Source: Marinimicrobium sp038419845
Lineage (GTDB): Bacteria > Pseudomonadota > Gammaproteobacteria > Pseudomonadales > Cellvibrionaceae
Length of the DNA: 64,000 bases
Assembly: GCF_038419845.1 (NCBI RefSeq)
Contig: NZ_JBCAQT010000017.1
Coordinates: 1-64,000, forward strand
Direction: 5' to 3'
A model generated the notes under the pieces. That model saw only the letters and a program-made list of their open reading frames with translations. It searched no databases and was not told the DNA's origin. The translations under genes and the position numbers were made by a program. How positions within the stretch are numbered: the first letter of the stretch is position 1; the number at the start of each line of letters is the position of its first letter. Below, one piece after another: positions 1 to 6,398 of the stretch.

Positions 1-80
1 TCCCCTATCTTGGCGCATCGCGACGCCGATTAGGAGGGGAGGAGACCATCTCATCGCCCTACGCGACCTTTGTGCCATTT

Positions 81-111
81 GTAGGGCGGATAAGCTGTAA
101 GCGCATCCGCC
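81..111. repeat. REP-like inverted repeat upstream of the GH105 gene
   Basis: GTAGGGCGGAT and ATCCGCC form an imperfect palindrome (arms 85-91 and 105-111). Related palindromes beginning GTAG lie at 18887-18918 and 29463-29484. The remainder of 1-178 holds only the GH105 leader. Confidence 0.5.
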
Positions 112-178
112 TTCCCTTTGCATACCCAGCCACACCCGCTATAGTCCCGATACAAAAACGCAAAATCGGGAGAGCAAA

Positions 179-1399
179 ATGAACCATCAACCCCTCTGGC
201 GCCTGGCCACTGTTACCTTCTTGTCCGTCGCTGCCCTCTACGCCTGTACCAACACCTACATCAGAACCGCCCCCAGCCTGTCCGCTGAAAAGCCCTTATC
301 CACCTGGATGGCCGATTCCGACATCGAGCGCAACCCCGAAGGCTGGATGATCGATTTTCGTGAAACCCCCAAATGGGAATACACCCACGGCCTGATGATG
401 AGTGCCCATGAAAAAGTGTGGCGCGCGACCGGGGAGGAGCGGTATTTCGATTACATGAAAGACTTCGCCGATTTCATGATCGACGATGAAGGCACCATCA
501 AGACCTACGACCAGAGCCTGTACAACATCGACCGGGTCAATCCGGGCAAATTTCTGATCGGGCTGCACCAGGAAACGGGCGAGGAGAAATACTGGCTCGC
601 CATCGAGCAGCTGCGCGACCAGATGCGCGCTCACCCGCGCACCAGTGAAGGCGGCTTCTGGCACAAAAAAGTCTACCCCCATCAGATGTGGCTCGATGGG
701 CTCTATATGGGGTCGCCCTTCCTGTCCCGCTACGCCTCGACCTACGACGAGCCCGGCCTGTACGACGACATCATCCAGCAGTTCCGGTTGATTGAACGCC
801 ACACCTGGAATTCCGGGCAGAAGATATTCCACCACGGCTGGGACGAAAGTCGCGAGCAGCGCTGGGCGAACAAGACCACCGGTCGTTCACCGCACGCCTG
901 GGGCCGGGCCATGGGCTGGCTGTCCATGGCCATTGTCGATGTCCTGGATGATCTGCCCAGTGATCACCCCGAGCGTCAGGTCATGCTCGATATCGCCGCC
1001 AAAATGGCCGAAGCCATTGAGACTCATCGGGATGCTGACTCCGGGGTCTGGTGGCAGGTGGTAAACATGGGCGGCCGCGAAGGCAACTACCTCGAGTCCT
1101 CCTCATCTACCATGTTCGCCTACTTCCTGCTGAAAGCCAGCGAGCGGGGGTACATTGACGCCCGCTATCGCGAGCTGGGGCTCAGTGCCTACGAGGCGGT
1201 GGTGGAGGAGTTCGTCCGCGAGAACGAGGATGGCACTCTGAGTATCACCAGCGTCTGCGCTGTGGCGGGCCTGGGCGGTAACCCCTACCGGGATGGGACC
1301 TACGAGTACTATATCAACGAGCCGCGCCGGGCCGACGACCCCAAAGCGGTGGGACCCTTTATAATGACGTCGGTACTTTATGAGAATCGGGATCAATAA
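179..1399 (+). CDS. GH105 unsaturated rhamnogalacturonyl/glucuronyl hydrolase-like lipoprotein
   Basis: This (alpha/alpha)6-barrel enzyme of the YteR/YesR family would remove the unsaturated uronic acid left at the non-reducing end by polysaccharide lyases. The 406-residue protein starts with a lipoprotein signal (lipobox LYAC, Cys23), so it is probably anchored in the outer membrane. The family signatures YPHQMWLDGLYM (with the catalytic-type Asp) and GRSPHAWGRAMGW are both present. The start is supported by a GGGAGAG ribosome site just upstream. The next gene follows after 15 bases. No lyase or transporter partner lies within the window, so its exact substrate cannot be told. Family assignment is firm; substrate is inference. 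Confidence 0.88.
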   Translation: MNHQPLWRLATVTFLSVAALYACTNTYIRTAPSLSAEKPLSTWMADSDIERNPEGWMIDFRETPKWEYTHGLMMSAHEKVWRATGEERYFDYMKDFADFMIDDEGTIKTYDQSLYNIDRVNPGKFLIGLHQETGEEKYWLAIEQLRDQMRAHPRTSEGGFWHKKVYPHQMWLDGLYMGSPFLSRYASTYDEPGLYDDIIQQFRLIERHTWNSGQKIFHHGWDESREQRWANKTTGRSPHAWGRAMGWLSMAIVDVLDDLPSDHPERQVMLDIAAKMAEAIETHRDADSGVWWQVVNMGGREGNYLESSSSTMFAYFLLKASERGYIDARYRELGLSAYEAVVEEFVRENEDGTLSITSVCAVAGLGGNPYRDGTYEYYINEPRRADDPKAVGPFIMTSVLYENRDQ

Positions 1400-1414
1400 A
1401 TAGAGAGGAAGCTT

Positions 1415-2167
1415 ATGCTGGATCAGGCGTTAACCGATAGTTGGGGATTTTTTAAACGGCACCTGGGCGCCCTGATGGCGATCGTTCTGCCGGTCGTCAT
1501 TCCATTGCAGGTGATCATGGCGCTGTATGGCGCCAACAGTGTGGAGCAGGAAGGATCGGTCAGCGGAATTTTCGTGACCTCCGCGCTCGGCCTGGCGGTG
1601 TACGCTTTCTATATCGGCGCGGTAATTTTCTACATTGCGTCGGTCACGTCCGGAGAAAAACGCAGCACCGGCGAGCTGTACCGACTGGGCCTGCGGTTCT
1701 GGGGCCCCCTCCTGCTGTTGGTGCTTATGGTGGCGTTTGCCGTGTTCGCCGGTTTTATGCTGTTCATCATTCCCGGCGTTCTACTGGCGATCAAGCTGGC
1801 ATTTGCCGAGTTTGATCTGCTGCTCAATGGCTCGAACCCCGTTGACGCCTGTAAAACCAGCTGGCAGTTGACCAGAAACCGCAAAGGCACGCTCTTTGGT
1901 GGTTACCTCATCATCACTCTGGTCATCTATGTGCCCCTGTTTGTGATCGAGGCGCTGCTCGGTGGTTTCAACGTGACCCACTGGACGGTGTACGCCACCA
2001 CAGCCACCGTGACCACGGTGTGCAATCTCTTTTACACCATCTTTGCCTTTCGCGTTTATGACCTGACGCTCGCGCAACAGCGGGAAGAGGTCGAACAACA
2101 GCAGGAAGCTGATCTCAACCTCGATGCTGACGCGGACTCCGATACGAAGGGTCCCGGGGCGGAATGA
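1415..2167 (+). CDS. YciC-like multispanning inner-membrane protein
   Basis: The 250-residue protein has about five hydrophobic segments (around residues 20-40, 55-78, 95-125, 160-180 and 190-210). An acidic Gln/Glu/Asp-rich tail follows from about 220. The pattern PGVLLAIKLAFAEF followed by NPVDACKTSWQLTR resembles the YciC/UPF0259 and related glycerophosphodiesterase-associated membrane-domain families, whose role is unknown. The ribosome site GAGAGGAAG lies 7 bases before the ATG. It probably shares a transcript with the GH105 gene. Its 3' end overlaps the convergent trmH gene by 53 bases, so both genes use opposite strands of the same DNA for their C-terminal tails. Confidence 0.6.
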   Translation: MLDQALTDSWGFFKRHLGALMAIVLPVVIPLQVIMALYGANSVEQEGSVSGIFVTSALGLAVYAFYIGAVIFYIASVTSGEKRSTGELYRLGLRFWGPLLLLVLMVAFAVFAGFMLFIIPGVLLAIKLAFAEFDLLLNGSNPVDACKTSWQLTRNRKGTLFGGYLIITLVIYVPLFVIEALLGGFNVTHWTVYATTATVTTVCNLFYTIFAFRVYDLTLAQQREEVEQQQEADLNLDADADSDTKGPGAE

Positions 2168-2807
2168 TATCGCCGTCTTCATCGAGCTCGGGGAACGGCA
2201 GTTTGTGCCGTTCGCAGTAACGCACCAGCTTGGGGTGCATCCAGCGAAAGAGCGTGTCTTTCACGCTCGGGTCCTCTTCGTCCAGCTCGCGGTCATACTG
2301 GCCCGCCTGCTGGCGCTGGTGCATTGCCTCCTGCAGAATGATGGCGGCCGCCACGCTGACGTTGTAGCTCTCGACCATGCCGATAATGGGAATGCTCAGG
2401 TGCTCGTCGGCGTGCACGGCGGCGTAGTCACTCAGGCCGACCTTCTCGGCGCCCATCACCAGGGCAAAGGGCCGGGTAAAGTCCGCGTCCCGGTAGTGAA
2501 TCGCCCGGTCCGACCAGTGGGCCGCAAACAGCCTGAAGCCGCGTTCGCGTAACTGGGTCATACCGGTCTGGATGTCGGGATGGGTCGCCACCCCGGTAAA
2601 GCGTCCGCTGCCACCGGCCGTATGGTGGTACACCAGTCGGCCTCGCGTGGGCTGGACCATGTGAATTTCGGGAATACCCACCGCATCGGCGGTGCGCAGC
2701 ATGGCAGAGATATTCTGTGCCTTGTGCACCTGATCGGTGAGCAGCGTCATGTCCGGTTGGCGCTGGCGCAGTACCTGTTTGAATTTTTCGTAGCGGGAGC
2801 GAGACAT
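2115..2807 (-). CDS. trmH: tRNA (guanosine-18-2'-O)-methyltransferase TrmH
   Basis: This SPOUT-class enzyme uses S-adenosylmethionine to methylate the ribose of G18 in the tRNA D-loop. All three SpoU motifs are visible: NISAMLRTADAVGIPEIHMV (motif 1), LVMGAEKVGLSD (motif 2, with the Glu) and IPIIGMVESYNVSVAAAI (motif 3). The C-terminal extension (about residues 165-230, ending in a basic, Arg-rich tail) is typical of TrmH rather than TrmL. Length (230 residues) matches the family. The gene is apparently monocistronic and converges with the YciC-like gene, overlapping it by 53 bases. Confidence 0.93.
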   Translation of the reverse strand: MSRSRYEKFKQVLRQRQPDMTLLTDQVHKAQNISAMLRTADAVGIPEIHMVQPTRGRLVYHHTAGGSGRFTGVATHPDIQTGMTQLRERGFRLFAAHWSDRAIHYRDADFTRPFALVMGAEKVGLSDYAAVHADEHLSIPIIGMVESYNVSVAAAIILQEAMHQRQQAGQYDRELDEEDPSVKDTLFRWMHPKLVRYCERHKLPFPELDEDGDIIPPRDPSYRSPRQHRG

Positions 2808-2862
2808 AGGGGCCGGTGCCGGTTAAAAGCCCGGCATTATACCAGCTCTTTCCGGAGGTGAT

Positions 2863-3825
2863 TTATCGGCTGCGCTCGCTCGCCTCCGCTTCAAGGGCCG
2901 ATACGGCCCGACCGAAACGGGGGTGCTCGGGCGCCAGTGCCCGGGCCCGCTCCGCCGCCTGCCGAGCCTGGGACCTCTCGCCCTGGTACAGAAGCGCCCA
3001 GGCCAGGTTGTAGTGGGCCGAGGGCAGCTCCGGGTCGATCGCCACTGCCTGTTCAAAATGCCCCTGGGCCTCGGTGTAGCGCCCGGTCTGAAAGGCGATG
3101 TTGCCCAGGCCCATGTGACTGGCCGGGTTGTCGGGCCAGCGCTGGGCCGCTGCCCGGTAGCCCGCGATGGCGGCCTCCCAGCGCTGTTGCTGCTCCATGG
3201 GCACCACGGCCTGCAGATAGCGGGTGGCGCTCGCGGTGGCCGGCGTTTGCCCGGGCGGTGTGACCACCAGCGCCCAGTAGTCGCCCATCTGCCAGGTGCG
3301 CTCAAAGCGCTCGAATGACAGTGCCTGGCGTCGCTCCGTCCCGGAGCGAAGGATTACCTGCTCCTCGTCCAGATCGAACCCCACGACTACGGCATAGTGC
3401 CATTGGGGCCAGCGCGGCAGCTTAAGGTTCTGCAGCACCAGTACCGGGTGGCCGGCGCGCAACTCATCCAGCAGATGCTCGAATCTGGGCTCCAGTCGGT
3501 AGGGAATCCGGCCCGCACGGCGCGTGGCGGCGATGAGCTCGGTCTGCAGGCTGCCCCGGCGACCGGGCAGGTAGACCTGTTCGGCCAGGGTGTCGGGAGT
3601 GGCGCGGTCCACGCCGCTCGTCTGAAGCAGGGTGGCCAGGGCCGAAGGGCCGCACTGGTAGGCGGTTTGCGAATAGAAAGGGGTAGCAGACAGCTCGACC
3701 TGGCGCGCTTCGCCGTCGGAGGCTGGGGCCAGATTCGGGTGTTGCAGGGGAGCCGTGGCGCAACCGGTGGCCAATACCAGCGGAAGCGCCAGGGCCCAGA
3801 GCCAGCGGGTAAAGCTGGCCGGCAT
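2863..3825 (-). CDS. PA2778-family C39-like cysteine peptidase with TPR repeats, lipoprotein
   Basis: The 320-residue protein has a lipobox (LATGC, Cys22). A papain-like/C39 domain follows, with the catalytic Cys in FYSQTAYQCGPSALATLL (about residue 58) and the His in QWHYAVVVGFD (about residue 143). Two to three tetratricopeptide repeats occupy about residues 212-305. C39-like peptidases of this kind process or tether secreted proteins; the substrate is unknown. Its ATG overlaps the stop of the upstream gene in an ATGA arrangement, indicating translational coupling. The pair matches the PA2778/PA2779 neighbours known from Pseudomonas. Confidence 0.82.
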   Translation of the reverse strand: MPASFTRWLWALALPLVLATGCATAPLQHPNLAPASDGEARQVELSATPFYSQTAYQCGPSALATLLQTSGVDRATPDTLAEQVYLPGRRGSLQTELIAATRRAGRIPYRLEPRFEHLLDELRAGHPVLVLQNLKLPRWPQWHYAVVVGFDLDEEQVILRSGTERRQALSFERFERTWQMGDYWALVVTPPGQTPATASATRYLQAVVPMEQQQRWEAAIAGYRAAAQRWPDNPASHMGLGNIAFQTGRYTEAQGHFEQAVAIDPELPSAHYNLAWALLYQGERSQARQAAERARALAPEHPRFGRAVSALEAEASERSR

Positions 3826-4181
3826 CAGGTCAGCAGCAGAACGAGGATCACCACCAGCAGCAGAGTGGCCAGACCGGCGTCACCACCGGCAATGGCCTGG
3901 TCCAGACCGGCCTGCAGCTCCAGAACTTCGGCGTCGGTCATGGCCGCGACCCGCTCCTGGGCCTGCTCGGCGTCCACGCCGTAGTGTTTCAACTGAGCTT
4001 TGACGTCATCCCGGTCGAGCTTCTCGAGCAGTTGCTCGCGCTCCACCGCCTGGGTCTGTTCGGTGACAACCTCGTCGGTAGTGACGATGCCTGCCTGGGC
4101 GTGCAGCGGTGTCACTGCGGCCAGGACCAGTACGAACAGGGAAGCGATCAGGATTCTGAGAGGGGAAAGGGTGGTATCCAT
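3825..4181 (-). CDS. PA2779-family small membrane protein
   Basis: The protein has 118 residues with two hydrophobic segments: an N-terminal signal or anchor (about residues 8-28) and a C-terminal LATLLLVVILVLLLT. Between them lies a charged coiled-coil-like stretch with repeated Glu/Gln/Leu (TEQTQAVEREQLLEKLDRDD). The start at 4181 was chosen because AAGGAG lies 7 bases upstream; a longer in-frame extension to 4223 has no ribosome site. It is coupled to the downstream C39-like peptidase by a 1-base ATGA overlap. Function is unknown; the constant pairing suggests it is a partner or substrate of that peptidase. Confidence 0.75.
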   Translation of the reverse strand: MDTTLSPLRILIASLFVLVLAAVTPLHAQAGIVTTDEVVTEQTQAVEREQLLEKLDRDDVKAQLKHYGVDAEQAQERVAAMTDAEVLELQAGLDQAIAGGDAGLATLLLVVILVLLLT

Positions 4182-4546
4182 GGGTAACTCCTTGCAAAAG
4201 CGTTGCAGGTCCGGTGCGCACACACCGGTGATTCACCCTTGAGCTTAGCACGCCCTTGAGCTGCGCGCGTGCCTTCCTTTTCTGAAATGCCAACGCTGTG
4301 GCTTTTAGTGGCTTCCCAGGGGCTGATGGTCGGCCGCATTCGATTAATTGTCATACCAGGGGGAGTGGAATCCCGGTGGGAAGACGTCTTATAGTCATGC
4401 CGAACTCAATAACAGCCAAGATTGCAGCGTCTCGCCCGCCCCCTTCTGCCGAATGGGCGGGCTCTGAGACTTGGTATAGAATGCCGGGAGCGGCATCGGG
4501 TGCCGATATCGTCCCATTCTCCTCCAGGCGGAGCCAGGTTGAATCA
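4182..4546. other. Intergenic region holding the sigma-factor promoter and leader
   Basis: 365 bases lie between the divergent PA2779-like gene and the ECF sigma gene. The right half holds the promoter copy at 4360-4389 and a ~150-base leader with GC-rich inverted segments (for example CGCCCGCCCCCTTCTGCC... facing GGGCGGG at 4432-4462). An open frame runs through the leader in phase with the sigma gene, but no good ribosome site supports translation of it. Confidence 0.5.
4360..4389 (+). promoter_or_regulatory. Putative ECF-sigma promoter copy 1 (autoregulatory)
   Basis: GGGGAGTGG at 4360-4368, then 16 bases, then CGTCT at 4385-4389. GGAAT at 4367-4371 gives an ECF-type -35 and CGTCT an ECF-type -10. 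The same layout recurs at four further places in this locus. Confidence 0.75.
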
Positions 4547-5083
4547 GTGAGTAACGGCACAGAAGAGAAAGAACTGCGCATTCGGGAGGTGTACAGCCTT
4601 TACCGCGATGAGCTTTGTCACTATCTCGCCCGGCAGTACGCGCTTGATCCGGCGGAAGCTGAAGATGTGGTGCAGGCGGTGTTTGCCCGGGTGGCTGAGA
4701 CAAATATTGTTTTGACTCTGGATAACCCCAGGGCGTTTTTGTACAAGATGGCGGCCAATACCTGCATTGATCACAAACGGCGGGACAAGGTCCGTACCAA
4801 CTATCAGACCCTGGTGATAGAAAGCGACGAGGAGCGGGAACTCGACTATGCCGACCCCGCTCGTGAAGCGGAGGCGGATCAGCAGCTCCGGTTTGTCTCG
4901 GAAGCATTGAAGACCATGCCCGAAAAGCGTCGACGACTGTTGCTGATGAACCGGTTGGATGGTCTGACCTATGCCGAGATCGCCCGCCGGGAGCAATTGT
5001 CTGAAACCGTCGTTCGCAAACATATTTTCAAGGCGCTGGCAGACTGCCAGAAAGCCTTACAAAATCGATTCAAATCCAACTGA
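4547..5083 (+). CDS. FecI-type ECF sigma-70 factor
   Basis: This extracytoplasmic-function sigma factor would direct RNA polymerase to the glucan locus when released by its FecR partner. Region 2 covers about residues 12-80 (YRDELCHYLARQYALDPAEA... AFLYKMAANTCIDHKRR). Region 4 covers about residues 115-170 (TMPEKRRRLLLMNRLDGL then TYAEIARREQLSETVVRKHI, a helix-turn-helix). The GTG at 4547 gives 178 residues, normal for FecI. Earlier in-frame ATGs (4298, 4397) would add residues unlike the family, and 4397 lies at the expected transcript start. The fecR gene follows after 1 base. The upstream promoter copy implies positive autoregulation. Confidence 0.88.
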   Translation: MSNGTEEKELRIREVYSLYRDELCHYLARQYALDPAEAEDVVQAVFARVAETNIVLTLDNPRAFLYKMAANTCIDHKRRDKVRTNYQTLVIESDEERELDYADPAREAEADQQLRFVSEALKTMPEKRRRLLLMNRLDGLTYAEIARREQLSETVVRKHIFKALADCQKALQNRFKSN

Positions 5084-5084
5084 A

Positions 5085-6107
5085 ATGGTGCAACGCGTGG
5101 AAAACCCAGAGGTTCAGGCTCGTGAATGGTTTATGCGAGTCCAGTCGGGAGAACTCTCCGACCAGCAACAGGAAGCGCTAGCCGATTGGCTGTGCGCCAG
5201 CCCCGACAATGTCGAGGCCTACCAGCGCTGTGAAGCGGTGTGGGAGCAGTTGGGGCGCCTGGACGCGGCGGAAGCGCCTGTTGGCCAGCCCGTACAGTCC
5301 GGCGACTCACTCTGGCAAAGATTCCTGAACGCGGCCGGGAGCCGTTTGAGTGGCGGTTTTTCCGGTTGGAAGGCGCCCGGCCTTGCCATGGCGACGATTA
5401 CCGCTCTGGTGTTCGGCGTGTTGTTGTGGAGCGGCCAATCGGCCGGGCCCGAAGCCCTCAGATTCGAGACTGGTGTTGGGGAAGTGGCCACTTATCAACT
5501 GGACGATGGCAGTGAGCTGACCCTCAGCGCCCGCTCCCGGGTTCGAGTGACCCTGGACGACTCACTCCGCCGGGTCGATATTCAGGCCGGGCGGGGGTAC
5601 TTTGATGTTGTCAGCGATCCGGAACGGCCGTTTTACGTTTACGCTCATGATGCGAAGGTCGAAGTCGTCGGCACCCAGTTTGATGTCCGGCGCACGGAGC
5701 GGCGGGTGACGGTCAGTGTCCGGGAGGGCATTGTTGATGTCCTTGAGGCCAATCCTGGTCGGGCGGCAGAAGAACAACCGTCAGTAACCCTGAAGGCGGG
5801 GCATCAGGTGACCAAGGTGCGCCATGAATCATTCTCGGAGATAGAAACCCTGCCGGAGGAGGACGTCAGCGCCTGGCGCGAGGGTCGGCTCGTCTATCAT
5901 CGAACGTCTCTGGGAGATGTGGTGGATGAGCTCAACCGCTATTCGAAAGATCGTTTTACGCTGGCTTCCCCGGATCTCGAACAAATCGAGCTGACGGCTT
6001 CCTTTCAGACAGACCAGCTTGACGCCTTGCCGGAATTGCTTTCGAAAACCTTACCGGTACATGTACAGAAGGAATCTGACGGGCACTACATTGTCTTTTC
6101 CCGTTAA
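5085..6107 (+). CDS. FecR-type anti-sigma factor / sigma regulator
   Basis: FecR-like proteins span the inner membrane. They bind the sigma factor in the cytoplasm and the STN domain of a TonB receptor in the periplasm. This 340-residue protein has an N-terminal DUF4880-like segment (about residues 8-50: AREWFMRVQSGELSDQQQEAL). One membrane helix follows at about 98-118 (GLAMATITALVFGVLLWSGQ). A FecR beta-domain lies at about 130-225 and a C-terminal DUF4974/STN-like domain at about 265-340 (YHRTSLGDVVDELNRYS... HYIVFSR). The ATG lies 1 base after the sigma stop, so the pair is co-translated. The natural periplasmic partner is the STN-containing receptor at 14648-17683. Confidence 0.88.
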   Translation: MVQRVENPEVQAREWFMRVQSGELSDQQQEALADWLCASPDNVEAYQRCEAVWEQLGRLDAAEAPVGQPVQSGDSLWQRFLNAAGSRLSGGFSGWKAPGLAMATITALVFGVLLWSGQSAGPEALRFETGVGEVATYQLDDGSELTLSARSRVRVTLDDSLRRVDIQAGRGYFDVVSDPERPFYVYAHDAKVEVVGTQFDVRRTERRVTVSVREGIVDVLEANPGRAAEEQPSVTLKAGHQVTKVRHESFSEIETLPEEDVSAWREGRLVYHRTSLGDVVDELNRYSKDRFTLASPDLEQIELTASFQTDQLDALPELLSKTLPVHVQKESDGHYIVFSR

Positions 6108-6151
6108 TATTCCCACACCTTTGAAAAGAGCGGGGCGCCTGTAGGTTAAAA

Positions 6152-6181
6152 GGGGAGTGGAATTCCCTTTAGCAGACGTCT
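6152..6181 (+). promoter_or_regulatory. Putative ECF-sigma promoter copy 2, upstream of a terminator
   Basis: GGGGAGTGG at 6152-6160, 16 bases, CGTCT at 6177-6181, identical in both blocks to copy 1. Transcription would start near 6188 and meet an intrinsic terminator at 6270-6297 before reaching the GH49 gene. Confidence 0.75.
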
Positions 6182-6187
6182 CATGAG

Positions 6188-6297
6188 TGTGATCGGCACA
6201 GACCGGTGCCGATTGCATCGTTGAACCGGGTTGTTTCCCCAACGGCCTGAAACTCTCCCTTTAAGTTTTCCCTGACCCTTCGGGTCAGGGTTTTTTT
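6188..6297 (+). ncRNA. Candidate ~110-nt small RNA or attenuated leader
   Basis: The stretch between promoter copy 2 and the terminator contains a perfect 8-base stem (ATCGGCAC 6192-6199 with GTGCCGAT 6206-6213), a less structured middle and the terminator hairpin. No ORF of note runs through it. It would be a stand-alone small RNA, a read-through-controlled leader for GH49, or simply the 3' end of the fecI-fecR transcript. The sequence supports the structure, not the function. Confidence 0.4.
6270..6297 (+). terminator. Strong intrinsic terminator between fecR and the GH49 gene
   Basis: CCCTGACCC-TTC-GGGTCAGGG forms a perfect 9-base-pair stem followed by seven T residues (6291-6297). Confidence 0.9.
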
Positions 6298-6303
6298 GTC
6301 TCA

Positions 6304-6333
6304 GAGGATCGGAAAGCAAGGGTTGATACGTCT
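6304..6333 (+). promoter_or_regulatory. Putative ECF-sigma promoter copy 3 (degenerate), GH49 promoter
   Basis: GAGGATCGG at 6304-6312 (6 of 9 match copy 1), exactly 16 bases, then CGTCT at 6329-6333. It keeps the GGAA -35 core (6311-6314). It lies just after the terminator and 66 bases before the GH49 start, so it is the better placed promoter for that gene. Confidence 0.55.
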
Positions 6334-6398
6334 TACCTCTAACAGGCCGGTAACAGACCGGTTTTTACTAAAAAGATAACAGCAAGAGGGTTACCGAC

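Noticed and set aside
4298..4546. N-terminal extension of the sigma factor (start at 4298 or 4397)
   Set aside because: The extra residues are unlike FecI proteins, no ribosome site precedes either codon, and the predicted promoter lies inside the extension.
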